Under the pieces are notes generated by a model. The model did no database searches, had not been told where the DNA came from, and was given only the letters and a program-made list of their open reading frames with translations. The position numbers and the translations under genes are program-made. From positions 1-64,000 of the forward strand of contig CAWIKP010000014.1 in assembly GCA_963836735.1 (NCBI GenBank): a stretch of DNA of 64,000 nucleotides. The letters are read 5' to 3'. Shown here piece after piece: positions 1 to 8,863 of this stretch (positions are counted from its first letter, which is position 1; each line of letters opens with the position of its first letter). Source of the stretch: JACCXG01 sp963836735 (GTDB lineage Bacteria > Acidobacteriota > Vicinamibacteria > Vicinamibacterales > 2-12-FULL-66-21).

Positions 1-1117
1 GGCGGCCATGGCCGCAACCTTGGCGGACGCGATCTCGAGCGTGTTCATCGGGCGGTTCGAGAAGGTGCCGAACCCGCAGTCAGGATTCAGGAAGACGCGT
101 TCGGCGGGATAGAGACGGAGCGCCTCTTCGACGGCCGCACGAATCTGCTCCGGCGTCTCGACCTGGTCGGTGCGAGGGTTGACGACGCCCAGCCCGATCT
201 CCTTGCCCTCGAACCCGACGAGTGTGCCGGCCCGCTCGGTGGCGTATTCCAGGACGAGCTGCGTGATCTGCAGCCGGTCGAGATACGTCCGGAGCGCCTG
301 GTAGCCGCCGCTCAAGAGCGTCGTCTCGTCGCGGCTCCAGTTGCCGCGGCAGACGTGGAGGCCGAGCCGCAGGTCGTCGACGCCCGCCACCACTCTATTG
401 ATCAGCGAGACGGCGAACTCGAGCTCCTCGGCCGGATCGCTGCGCGCGGCGAGCGCCGCGCACATGAACGTCCGCGTCCGCCCGGGCGCGAAGGCGACCT
501 CCGTCAGGACCGGCTCGTCGAACTGGACGAACTCCGCGCCGGCCGATCGCAGCTCCTCGAGCTCTGCGCGGAGGAGCGCGACGACGTCTGTCTGCGAGCG
601 CCTCTTTGTCCGGGTAGTACGCGCGCGTCAATTCCGGAACGAACATCGCCCGGGTCAGGAGATAGGGTCCGGGCAGCGTAACCTTGATCGGCAGGTCCGT
701 GTGGCGGCGCGCGAACGCCAGGTCGTCGACCGTCAGCGGCTCCCGCCGGGTGATGCGCGCCGTGCAGACCGGGCTGCTGATCGAATAGGCCGGCACATCG
801 AGCGTCTGCAGGAGCTGCTCGAAACCGGCCTTGTCTTCGACGACCTCCAGCATCTCGGCGAGGGTCATGAGCCGCACGCCCGACACCTTGCCGGCGACGA
901 ACGAATAGAAGTTGTCACGCCGCAGTTCGCCGTCCGTGACGATGTCGCAGCCGAGGGTCTCTTGCTGCCGCAGCAGATCCACCACCGCCGCGTCGGCGAT
1001 GCGATCGAACTCCGCGCGGTCGATCCGCCCTCGGCGATAGGCGCGCATCGCGTCGGCGACCGCTGGCGGCCGCGGCCAGCTGCCGACGGTCGTGACCGGA
1101 AAGAGCGGCAGGCTCAC
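1..1117 (-). CDS. MetE-like cobalamin-independent methionine synthase domain protein (partial, one frameshift)
   Basis: Single-domain relative of the catalytic half of MetE, which transfers a methyl group to a thiol at a zinc site. The start is GTG and overlaps the TGA of the upstream gene (GTGA). The N-terminus reads MSLPLFPVTTVGSWPRP, a typical MetE-type opening. One extra base near 590 shifts the frame; after it the protein continues with a LHVC motif (the His-x-Cys zinc ligands), a LVLEYA segment (Glu ligand) and LNPDCGFGTF (Cys ligand). The zinc site therefore looks complete. The reading continues past base 1, so the C-terminus lies outside the window. It is the last visible gene of an operon with OsmC-like, acyl-CoA-dehydrogenase-like and PhnD-like genes. 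The true methyl acceptor is unknown and need not be homocysteine. Confidence 0.85.
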
Positions 1118-1937
1118 GAGAGGCTGCCGCGAAGAACCGCTCCGACTCGACTGCTGCCGTCAGCGGACCGAAGCCGGTCGTCCGTCCCGGCAGCCAGGCC
1201 TTGAGGCCTTCGAGGTCCATCATCTCGCGGTGCGCCGGATTGTCGTACCGCATGGCGAAGAGCGCGTCGAGCCACGCCTGCTCGGCCGAGCGGTCGAGGT
1301 CCTGCCGGACCGTGAAGACGCAGTGGTCGAAACGATCCGTTTCCCCGACGACGCCGAACTCGTTCGCATCGATCGTGCCGTCCTTGATCCAGCCTTCCCA
1401 GTTCAGGTCGAGCATCGCGCACGCCGCGGCGTCGCCCTGGGTGAGGCAGGCCAGCGCGTCGCGCTCGCCGCCGACGTGATCGCCGTGCTTGCCGACGAGG
1501 ACGTCGAACCGCCGGACCGTGACGTCCACTCCGGGGCTGAGCCCCTCGCGGCGCAGCCGGCCGAGCGGGATGAGCGTGGCCTGCGGCGAGTCGACCGCGC
1601 CGGTGGCAATCGTGCGGCCCTTCAGGTCTGCGAGTGTCCGCACCGGACCGCCGCGCCGCGCCACGACGTAGGAGATGCGATCGCGATCCGTGTCGCGCAT
1701 GGCGATGGCGCGGCAGCCGTTGCCGGACCGCCGCTCGGCGTCGACCCACGCGAGCGGCGAGTTCCAGGCGATGTCGATCGCGCCGGACAGCAGTCCGTCG
1801 TTCTGATCCTCGTAGGTGGAGTAGAACGCGACGTCGATCGGCGCCGCCTGCGCGTCGAAGAAATCGCGGATGATTTCCCAGATCACCGAGACCTTGGGGT
1901 CGTACATCACCGCGCCGACCTTGAGCGGCCGCGACAT
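1114..1937 (-). CDS. PhnD/SsuA-type substrate-binding-fold protein without signal peptide
   Basis: About 270 residues with the fold of periplasmic phosphonate/phosphate-binding proteins: VGAVMYDPKVSVIWEI opening strand, LSGAIDIAWNSPLAWV, LADLKGRTIATG and PQATLIPLGRL hinge segments. The ATG shares one base with the TGA of the upstream dehydrogenase-like gene (TGATG). The protein begins directly at the first beta-strand, so there is no signal peptide or lipobox, which is unusual for the family. No ABC permease or ATPase lies nearby. The open frame runs on to 915, but a TGA in the neighbouring frame at 1114-1116 overlaps the next GTG start, so a one-base slip close to the C-terminus is likely. 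It may act in the cytoplasm as a sensor or enzyme; that is inference. Confidence 0.8.
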
Positions 1938-3091
1938 CAGAACACCTCCAGGCCGCACAGGGCGCGGCCGATGAACTCGTAGGCGATCTCGCTGGTCGGC
2001 GCCATCACGATCGGCGCCCGCGCGTCGCGGAACAGGCGCTCGATGCCGTGCGCCCCGCCGAAGGCCGCGCCGCCGCACGTCCGCATCGCCAGTTCGGTGA
2101 CCACCGCCGCCGTTTCGGTGCCCGACGCCTTGGCCTCGAGGACCATCAACTGCGTCGCCGGACCCGGCGACTCCAGCGAATCGAGGACGGCGCCGAGGTG
2201 CGCCCGCGCGCGATCCGTCTCCATGCGCATCCTGGCGATCTGCGCGCGCAGCGTCGGCAGATCCGCGAGGGAACTGTTCGATTCCTCGAAACGCGCACGG
2301 GTCACGTGGCCGATCGTCGCCTGCACGGCCGCTTCGGCGATGCCGATGCCAACCGCCGCCGATCCCACCTGGAAGAGCGGCAGGACGACGCCGAGCATCA
2401 GGTCGAGCCCTTTCCCGTCAGCGGTGAGCGCGCGGTCGGCGCCGACCGACACGTTCGAGAGCGTCATCGGCGCGCTGGCATTGCCGCGCAGACCCAGTCC
2501 GCGCCAGGCTCCCGACACCGCCACGCCCGCGTCCTCTTTGAGGACAAGGTAAATCGAGCTCTCGAGCGGCTGCGTCGCGGCGGACGAGAGCGTCGAGACG
2601 ACGTAGCCGTCGGCGTGCCCGGCCGAGGTGACGAACGACTTCTGCGCGCTGATCTGCACGGCGCCGTTGCCGGAACCCGTCGCACGGCTCACCGGCGCCC
2701 AGAAGTGGCTGCGCGATCCCTTCTCGCTGAAGGCGAGCGTCGAGAGGTGGCGTCCCGCAGCGGCGGCCTCGAGCAGCGGCGCCGTCTTGTCCGGTGCGGC
2801 GGCGTAACAGGCGACGCCGCAGAGGTGCATCAGATAGACCATCGCGGTGGACGGGCAGCGCTGCGCGACGGCGTCGATCACGGCGGCGGCGGTCCGCGGG
2901 CCCTGCCCGAGCCCGCCGTACTCCTTCGGCACGTTCAAGCCGAGGAGTCCGTCGGCGCCGAGCGCCGCGATCGAATCCCTGGGAAATGCCGCGTCGCGGT
3001 CGACGTCCGCCGCCCGCGGTGCGAGGTCGCGGTCGGCAACCGCGGCCGCAGTGGCAGCGATCCGCTGCTGCTCGTCATTCAATCGATACAT
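1937..3091 (-). CDS. Acyl-CoA dehydrogenase-fold flavoprotein lacking the usual catalytic Glu
   Basis: About 384 residues in one intact frame. It has the N-terminal helical domain, the FAD-contacting middle beta domain (LSTLAFSEKGSRSHFWAP, then ISAQKSFVTSAGHADGYVVS) and the C-terminal helical domain ending GRALCGLEVF. In classical acyl-CoA dehydrogenases the catalytic base sits in a YEGT-type motif near the C-terminus; here the aligned stretch is MAPTSE, so that Glu is an Ala. This resembles flavin monooxygenase or desulfurisation-type members (DszC/SfnB-like) more than a beta-oxidation enzyme. ATG at 3091 is preferred; a TTG two codons upstream is possible. It is followed by the PhnD-like gene with a one-base overlap and preceded by the OsmC-like gene 19 bases away. 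Confidence 0.85.
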   Translation of the reverse strand: MYRLNDEQQRIAATAAAVADRDLAPRAADVDRDAAFPRDSIAALGADGLLGLNVPKEYGGLGQGPRTAAAVIDAVAQRCPSTAMVYLMHLCGVACYAAAPDKTAPLLEAAAAGRHLSTLAFSEKGSRSHFWAPVSRATGSGNGAVQISAQKSFVTSAGHADGYVVSTLSSAATQPLESSIYLVLKEDAGVAVSGAWRGLGLRGNASAPMTLSNVSVGADRALTADGKGLDLMLGVVLPLFQVGSAAVGIGIAEAAVQATIGHVTRARFEESNSSLADLPTLRAQIARMRMETDRARAHLGAVLDSLESPGPATQLMVLEAKASGTETAAVVTELAMRTCGGAAFGGAHGIERLFRDARAPIVMAPTSEIAYEFIGRALCGLEVF

Positions 3092-3110
3092 GGCCAATCC
3101 TCTCTTCGAT

Positions 3111-3557
3111 TCATGTCGTCAGGACCAGCTCGACGTCGAGATCGAGTGCCTCACGCAGCGTCGAGACGAGCGGCAGGCGTTCGATCATCTCGTCGAACAG
3201 CGCACGGGTGGCCCTGTCGTCCACCGCCGCGACGAACACCTTGATGGCGATCCTGCGGATACGCGGCCGCCCGGTCTCGCCGATCACTTCCAGGTAGGCG
3301 AGCCCGTCCTGCAGTTCGCCTGTGACGACCGCCTCGACCGCGTCGATCGGGAGGCGCCGGCGCCGCGCGAACTCGCGCAGCCCGTTGACGACCTCGCCGC
3401 CGACGGCGCCGAGCGCATACTCGAGCGCGGCCACGTGCGGCGACGCGTCGTCGAACTCGACGGGACGGCCGATCGAAAACTGGCGGCGGCCGACCGAGAC
3501 GCGCGCGACCGCGGGTCCCGGCGCCGTCACCCGCAGCGAGATGGTGATGGCGGTCAT
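3111..3557 (-). CDS. OsmC-like protein lacking both redox cysteines
   Basis: 148 residues with the OsmC/Ohr fold: an N-terminal beta-sheet (FSIGRPVEFDD), a long central helix (HVAALEYALGAVGGEVVNGL) and the C-terminal sheet ending LDLDVELVLTT. Family members reduce organic hydroperoxides with two cysteines, one in the central helix and one in a CPVS-like turn. Here those sites read ALGAVGGE and LPLVST, and the protein contains no cysteine at all. Peroxidase activity is therefore not expected, and a binding or carrier role is more likely. It is the first gene of the operon. A perfect 8-bp inverted repeat sits five bases upstream of the ATG and no clear ribosome binding site is visible. Confidence 0.85.
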   Translation of the reverse strand: MTAITISLRVTAPGPAVARVSVGRRQFSIGRPVEFDDASPHVAALEYALGAVGGEVVNGLREFARRRRLPIDAVEAVVTGELQDGLAYLEVIGETGRPRIRRIAIKVFVAAVDDRATRALFDEMIERLPLVSTLREALDLDVELVLTT

Positions 3558-3788
3558 GCGTGAACGCTCGCCGGGTGCTTCGAGCGTTCCCGGTAGAAGC
3601 AGATGTCTGGATCAGCGGACGGGTGGCGCGACGCGCCAGTGTGGCGGGGTTATCAGGTGAAGCCGGAGCCTACGCGGTACTTGTCCATCCAGCCGGCATG
3701 CTAGCACGTCTGGACGGGCGGTGAGATCTGTCCCTTCTGCCTGCTGGACGGGTTTATCGCGGGTCCGGATGGGGGACGGCGGCGAAGC
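3558..3788. promoter_or_regulatory. Leader of the OsmC-like operon with hairpin
   Basis: This 231-bp gap separates the OsmC-like gene from the end of the ADOP permease gene; both are on the minus strand. AACGCTCG at 3563-3570 and CGAGCGTT at 3581-3588 form a perfect 8-bp inverted repeat with a 10-base loop just before the ATG. A further TGGCGC/GCGCCA dyad lies near 3630-3645. I could not match the region to a known riboswitch, and no good sigma-70 promoter stands out. Confidence 0.4.
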
Positions 3789-6272
3789 CTATTCGTGGCG
3801 CAGGAGCGCCGTCGGATCGATGCGCGACGCGAGCCGCGCAGGCCTGAACACCGCGCCCATGGCCACGACCGACAGGAGAACCGCGACCGAAGAGAGTATC
3901 CACGGGTCGCGTGCATCGACACCGTAGAGCTGCGACGCCAGCAGACGGCTGGTGGCAAGCTGCGCTGGAAGCCCGATCGCGAGCGCCGGAGCGACGATCG
4001 CGGCTCCGTCCCGCAGCACCGTCGCGACGAGTCGGCCGGCGGTCGCGCCGAGCGCCAGGCGGACGCCGAACTCGCGCCGGCGGCGCGTCATGTCGTAGGT
4101 CATCAACGCATAGATGCCGACGCAGCCGATCGTGACGACCAGCACCGCGAGGAACAGCGCGATCCCGCTCGTCAGGCGTTCGCGCGCGATCGACCGCTCG
4201 AGCTCCTCCGAGATCGTCGTCATCGGGCCCGCCTGGATGTCTCCGAGAATCGCCCGGGCCTGCTGCCGCACCGAGGCCGCCCGCGCCAGTGAGGGAGTGG
4301 CGAGACCAACGGCGATCGTCGCCCGCCCGTACCGCTGAATCGGCAGGTAGGCGACGCCGACTCCGCGGTCGCGCGGCGAGATCTGCCGCGCGTCCTTCAT
4401 CACGCCGACGACGGTCAACATCGGCGCGTTGGGGCTGGTCGCGAACCGACGGCCGATCGGATCGGCGTCTCCGAACAACGCCCTGGCGAGCGATTCGTTG
4501 ATGGCGACTTCACCGCCATGCCCCGCCTCCGACAATGGCCGGCCATGCACGGCCGGCATGCCGACCGCATCGAAGAAGCCAGGTCCGGCGAACGCAAAGG
4601 TCCAGTTGACGCCTGCCGCCGCCTCGCCGCGATCGGTCCGCAGTCGCTCGCTCCCATCGACCCAGTAGGCACGGTTGTCGAGCAGTGGCGATCCGAAGAC
4701 GCCGACCGCGTGTACTCCCGGAATCTCGGCGATCTGCTGTCGCAGATGCTCCACCAGCGCGGGGGCGGCGTCAGGCGGATGGCCAGGCCGTTCGGCGGCG
4801 ATCGGAATCAGGAGCACGTCGCGCTCGTATCCCAGATCCTGCGTGCGCAGGTTGATGACGGTCCTGAGCAGCAGGCCGGCGCCGAACATCAGGATGGCGC
4901 AGACAACGAGCTGGCCGATGAGCATGATCCGGTTCGCGACCGGCCGCGCGCCAGCGGTGCTGGTGCGGTGATGCACCGACGAGATCACGGTCGAGCGCAC
5001 CAGCCGCGTGCACGGCCACAGGCCGAACGCAGCGGCGCCGATGACGCAGGCGCCGGCAAACGTCAGGACGCGCGCGTTCAACCCGACCGCGAACTCGAGC
5101 GGCTCCAGCGCCGAGACGAGGCTCATCGCCATCGACGTGCCCCAGCTGGCGAACAGCAGGGCCAGCGCTCCGGCAATGGCGGCAAGCGCCAGACATTCGG
5201 TTGCGGACTCCCGGATCAGGCGCCACTGGCCGCCGCCGAGCGCCAGGCGGATGAGGAACTCGCGGCGGCGCGCTTCGGCGCGCGCGAACATCAGGTTGGT
5301 GAAGTTGGTGCACGCCACCACGAGCACCAGTGCGGTGATGACGGCGAGGAACGTCAGCGGCCGGGCGAACTGTTCCCGCACGCCGCCGTCGCCTGCCGCC
5401 CCGGCAACGAGACGGAACGATTCGGTGCGGTCGCGCGCGACCTCGGGCGTGTTTGCACCCAGCCGCGCCGCTTTCTCGGTGAGGAACACCTGGCGCGCCA
5501 CTCGCGCCGCTGCCTCCGCGCGCTCGATCCTGGCATTCGGGGCGAGCCGGCCGATGACCTTCAGCCATCGCGCTTCTGCTGCCGCGCCCTCTTCCAGGCC
5601 CGGCATCCCCGGCAGCAGCGCCGGCTGCATCGTCAGCGGGACCCACACGTCGGCGGGATAGCCGACGGAGTGCCCGGTGAATCCTGACTCGGCGACGCCG
5701 ATAATGGCGAACTGAACGCCGCCGAGCTCGATTGTCTTCGCCAGTACGTCGGGCGCGCCGCCGAACCGCCGGCGCCAGAAGCCGTCGCTGACGATCGCGA
5801 CGGCCCCGGTGCCGGGTGCGGTGGCATCTCTCGCGGCGAACGGCCGGCCCAACACGACGCGAGCGCCGATCGTCGCATCGAAGTAGTTGTGCGACACGAG
5901 GCTGACAGGTACCTCCTCGGGAGACTCCCCGCTGCCGCGCGCCGAGCGAAACGGTCGGACGTCCGAGGCTGCCGCCACTTCGTAGAGACCTCCAGACGCC
6001 GGCAGGCGCTGCCACCGTGCGAACGCGGCATACGACCATGTCGCCCAGCCGCTGTCAGCCGCTGTGGTGAACGCGACCAGGCGTTCAGGGTTGCGCACGG
6101 GCAGCCGCCGCAGCATGACGGCCTCGGTCACGGCGAATGTCGCGGTGGCGGCGCCGATTCCGACTGCGAGCGACGACACCGCGATGGCGGTGAAGCCGGC
6201 GGACCGTCGCATCTCGCGACCGGCGTAACGGAGATCCCGGACAAGATCCTCTATCGGGTGGAACCTGGGCAT
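3789..6272 (-). CDS. ADOP-type ABC transporter permease (MacB/FtsX-like)
   Basis: About 827 residues in a single intact frame. It has the typical acidobacterial orphan permease layout: a cytoplasmic N-terminus (LVRDLRYAGREMRRSAGFTA), TM1, a large periplasmic MacB-like domain, three TM helices in the middle (FtsX domain 1), a second periplasmic domain, and a terminal FtsX domain ending ASRIDPTALLRHE. The ATG at 6272 is chosen because AGGAGG lies four bases upstream; a TTG one codon earlier is too close to it. No ATPase is adjacent, as is usual for this family. The role is probably export or lipoprotein/peptide handling, but the substrate is unknown. Confidence 0.93.
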   Translation of the reverse strand: MPRFHPIEDLVRDLRYAGREMRRSAGFTAIAVSSLAVGIGAATATFAVTEAVMLRRLPVRNPERLVAFTTAADSGWATWSYAAFARWQRLPASGGLYEVAAASDVRPFRSARGSGESPEEVPVSLVSHNYFDATIGARVVLGRPFAARDATAPGTGAVAIVSDGFWRRRFGGAPDVLAKTIELGGVQFAIIGVAESGFTGHSVGYPADVWVPLTMQPALLPGMPGLEEGAAAEARWLKVIGRLAPNARIERAEAAARVARQVFLTEKAARLGANTPEVARDRTESFRLVAGAAGDGGVREQFARPLTFLAVITALVLVVACTNFTNLMFARAEARRREFLIRLALGGGQWRLIRESATECLALAAIAGALALLFASWGTSMAMSLVSALEPLEFAVGLNARVLTFAGACVIGAAAFGLWPCTRLVRSTVISSVHHRTSTAGARPVANRIMLIGQLVVCAILMFGAGLLLRTVINLRTQDLGYERDVLLIPIAAERPGHPPDAAPALVEHLRQQIAEIPGVHAVGVFGSPLLDNRAYWVDGSERLRTDRGEAAAGVNWTFAFAGPGFFDAVGMPAVHGRPLSEAGHGGEVAINESLARALFGDADPIGRRFATSPNAPMLTVVGVMKDARQISPRDRGVGVAYLPIQRYGRATIAVGLATPSLARAASVRQQARAILGDIQAGPMTTISEELERSIARERLTSGIALFLAVLVVTIGCVGIYALMTYDMTRRRREFGVRLALGATAGRLVATVLRDGAAIVAPALAIGLPAQLATSRLLASQLYGVDARDPWILSSVAVLLSVVAMGAVFRPARLASRIDPTALLRHE

Positions 6273-6348
6273 CAACCCTCCTGCCGGACCGCGGCGATTC
6301 GAATTCCACCGCCCGGTTTCGCTGGCGAGCTCGTGCGTGAAGCCCGCC

Positions 6349-8610
6349 TCACCGCGGCTTCAGTGCGAACGCGATCAGGCCGCTGGCCGGGGTCGTCTCG
6401 GTGCCAGGCGCTGCACCGCCGCCATGGCTGGCGATCATTGCGACGTATTGACGTCCCTTTGATTCGTATGACACGGGCACGCCCGGGGCGCTGCCGACGA
6501 ACGGCGCGAACCAGAGCACCTTCCCCGTGTCCTCGTCGTAGGCGCGGAACTTCCCATCGCCGCCGGCCTGGAACACGAGCCCACCTTTGGTCACGACCAC
6601 GCCGCTGCGGGCACCGAGCCCGCCAGTGTTCGATGGGCCGCCGGCGGCGATCGTCGGCGGATGATCGCCGTTGGGCACCTGCCACTTCATTTCCCCGGTG
6701 TTGAGATCGTAGGCCGTGATCGTCGTATATGGCGGCTTGGTCCACGAGGCGAGCACGCCGTAGTCGCTCATGTATCTCGTCACCGGCAGACCGTTGACCT
6801 CGTCGGGGTAGACGAAGCTGCCGGCATTGCCGCCGAGCCCCGGGTAGAACGGCCCGAGGCTGCGCGGCGGAGCCGGCGGCAGCGGTGCGCCGCCGCGCGC
6901 AACGACGGGTCCCGGAGGAAAGACTGGCGGAGGACCGCCCCGCCCTCTCCCGCCGGGACGATTTGCCCCGGTGCTGGCGAGATACGCGATGAGGGCGGGG
7001 ATTTCGCCGTCGGTGATGCCAGGCACCGGTCGCATCAGGCCGCGACCGCCGGTGACGATGGCCTTGATGGCGTCTTCCCCGATCCGATCGGTCACGCCGA
7101 CGAGCGACGCGGCGCCGGGGACGACCCCGCCCTGCAGGTTCGCGCCGTGACAGCTGCTGCAATGCTGCTGATACGCGACGAATCCGGCCTGAAGCGGACT
7201 CCCGCCGCCGCGGCCCTCCGGAACCGTGCGGGTCTTGACGTCTTCGAGACGGAGGATCGCCACCTGATTGACGTTGACGACGAACACCAGTCCCTTCTGA
7301 GGATCGGCGGCGGTGGACGCCCAGTTCGATCCCCCCTGATTGCCTGGCATCGAGATGGTGTCGATGAGCGCGGGGGGCGTGAACAAGCCCTGGTTGCGCG
7401 CCTTGGCGACGCGTTCTTTCATCGCGGCGTATTGCTCCGGCGTGCCCAGCCAGGGGTTGACGTCGTCCACCGTGAACGTGAGCCGCGCAAAGGGCGCGGG
7501 CCTGGTGGGGAAGGGCTGCGTCGGCCATGCCTGTTCCCCGGGAACGTCGCTCTTCGGTACTGGCCGCTCGTCAATCGGCCACAGCGGAGCCCCCGTGACG
7601 CGGTTGAACACGTAGAGAAAACCAGTCTTGCCCGCGAGGGCGACGGCGTCGACGCGTTGGCCGCTGTGCCGGACGGTCACGAGTTGCGGCGCCGACACGT
7701 TGTCGTAATCCCACAGGTCGTGGTGAACCGTCTGGAAGTGCCAGAGCCGCTTTCCCGTGCGCGCATCGAGCGCGATCAGGCAATTCGCGAAGAGGTTCTC
7801 GCCGAGCCGGTCGGCACCGTAGAAATCGTAGGTCGCCGATCCGGTCGGCACGTACACGATCCCGCGCTCGTCGTCGATCGAGAAGGAGCCCCAGTTGTTG
7901 GCGCCGCCGACGTACTTGTGCGCCTCCTTCGGCCACGTGTCGTACCCGAACTCTCCGGGCCGCGGAATGGTATGGAACTGCCACGCCTGCCGTCCGGTGA
8001 CCACGTCGTACGCGCGGATGTCCCCCGGCGGGGAGATGAAGGCTTCGCCGGTGGTGGATCCAAGGATCAGAAGGTTCTTCCAGATTTTGCCCGGGCTGTT
8101 GTTGTTCCAGCCCATCTTGTCGCCCCGGGGGAGATCGCTGCGCAGATCGACGGTTCCGTCGATGCCGAAGGTCGGGATCGAGCGTCCGGTGCGCGCATCG
8201 ACGGCCTGCAGAAAGTTGTTGATCGAGAACAGCAGCCGGCGGTCCTTGCCATCGTCGCTCTGCCAGTAATTGATGCCGCGGCTGGTCATCCCATTCAGCC
8301 CCTCGTGGATCCAGATTTCCTTCCCCGTGGAGGCATCCAGCGCAATCAGTGAACCGTCGCGGCCGTAGATGTACACGGTGTCGTCGACCACGATCGGGTT
8401 GAATCCGCCGGCTGCATACGGATAGGTCCAGGCGACTGCCAGCTCGTCGACATTCGACTTCTTGATCTGGTCGAGATCGACGTAGTTCGAGCTGTCGGGC
8501 CCGGCAAGGTTGTCGTGCCACCACTTGCCGTTCCTCTCGGCCGTCCGCGCGGCTCCGAGAGTGAGAAGCACGAACAGCGCGATGAATGCGGTACGCAAAT
8601 GTGGTTGCAT
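6349..8610 (-). CDS. PQQ-type quinoprotein dehydrogenase with inserted cytochrome c domain
   Basis: 753 residues, intact. A signal peptide (AFIALFVLLTLGAARTA) directs it to the periplasm. Residues ~30-450 and ~600-753 are PQQ/WD-like propeller blades (LIALDASTGKEIW, IRAYDVVTGRQAWQF, LIALDARTGKRLWHF, ITAYDLNTGEMKWQV, FRAYDEDTGKVLWFAP). Between them a class I cytochrome c domain carries CSSCHG at about 484-489, followed by a Gly/Pro-rich linker near 555-590. Such enzymes oxidise alcohols or sugars and pass electrons through the heme to the respiratory chain. The ADOP permease gene follows on the same strand 76 bases downstream. The substrate cannot be told from sequence. Confidence 0.92.
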   Translation of the reverse strand: MQPHLRTAFIALFVLLTLGAARTAERNGKWWHDNLAGPDSSNYVDLDQIKKSNVDELAVAWTYPYAAGGFNPIVVDDTVYIYGRDGSLIALDASTGKEIWIHEGLNGMTSRGINYWQSDDGKDRRLLFSINNFLQAVDARTGRSIPTFGIDGTVDLRSDLPRGDKMGWNNNSPGKIWKNLLILGSTTGEAFISPPGDIRAYDVVTGRQAWQFHTIPRPGEFGYDTWPKEAHKYVGGANNWGSFSIDDERGIVYVPTGSATYDFYGADRLGENLFANCLIALDARTGKRLWHFQTVHHDLWDYDNVSAPQLVTVRHSGQRVDAVALAGKTGFLYVFNRVTGAPLWPIDERPVPKSDVPGEQAWPTQPFPTRPAPFARLTFTVDDVNPWLGTPEQYAAMKERVAKARNQGLFTPPALIDTISMPGNQGGSNWASTAADPQKGLVFVVNVNQVAILRLEDVKTRTVPEGRGGGSPLQAGFVAYQQHCSSCHGANLQGGVVPGAASLVGVTDRIGEDAIKAIVTGGRGLMRPVPGITDGEIPALIAYLASTGANRPGGRGRGGPPPVFPPGPVVARGGAPLPPAPPRSLGPFYPGLGGNAGSFVYPDEVNGLPVTRYMSDYGVLASWTKPPYTTITAYDLNTGEMKWQVPNGDHPPTIAAGGPSNTGGLGARSGVVVTKGGLVFQAGGDGKFRAYDEDTGKVLWFAPFVGSAPGVPVSYESKGRQYVAMIASHGGGAAPGTETTPASGLIAFALKPR

Positions 8611-8639
8611 GGCTCCGTCTCGCAGGACTTTCTGGCCGG

Positions 8640-8861
8640 CACAGGTCAGATGTTATTACCGACCTCTCTCCCGGCGGCGCTCGATCATCAGGCACAGTGA
8701 TCAGGCTCAACACGCCGCCGCCGAAGAACCACGTCAGATCGAACGCGCGGCTCACCAGCCAGCGTGGGGATGCGGTCGCCGACGAGGCTGCAGTGGCCAT
8801 TCCGAGGGTGAGGCGCACGAAACAGCGCTATGAATGCGGCACCCAGGCTGGTTGCATGGCT
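8640..8861 (-). pseudogene. Decayed chimeric gene start: duplicated signal-peptide segment fused to a membrane-protein N-terminus
   Basis: The sequence at 8818-8861 closely matches 8572-8615, the start codon and signal-peptide region of the PQQ gene, including the GGTTGCATGGCT block. Read on the minus strand with one slip it gives an AAFIALF and LTLG signal like the PQQ protein, but then continues ASPRWLVSRAFDLTWFFGGGV, which resembles the N-terminus of a polytopic membrane protein. The frame is lost before 8640. I read it as a remnant of a duplicated leader joined to another gene, now dead. Confidence 0.5.
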
Positions 8862-8863
8862 GA

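Noticed and set aside
395..2078. Long open frames on both strands over the first 2 kb, some overlapping completely
   Set aside because: Only the minus-strand frames show family motifs; the plus-strand ones are Arg/Pro-rich shadows of high-GC codons.
3590..3750. Possible SAM or cobalamin riboswitch before the MetE-containing operon
   Set aside because: I could not find the conserved cores of these classes, only a simple hairpin.
4518..5687. Long plus-strand open frames opposite the ADOP permease gene
   Set aside because: Arg-, His- and Asp-rich composition with no domain pattern; the minus strand carries a perfect 827-residue permease.
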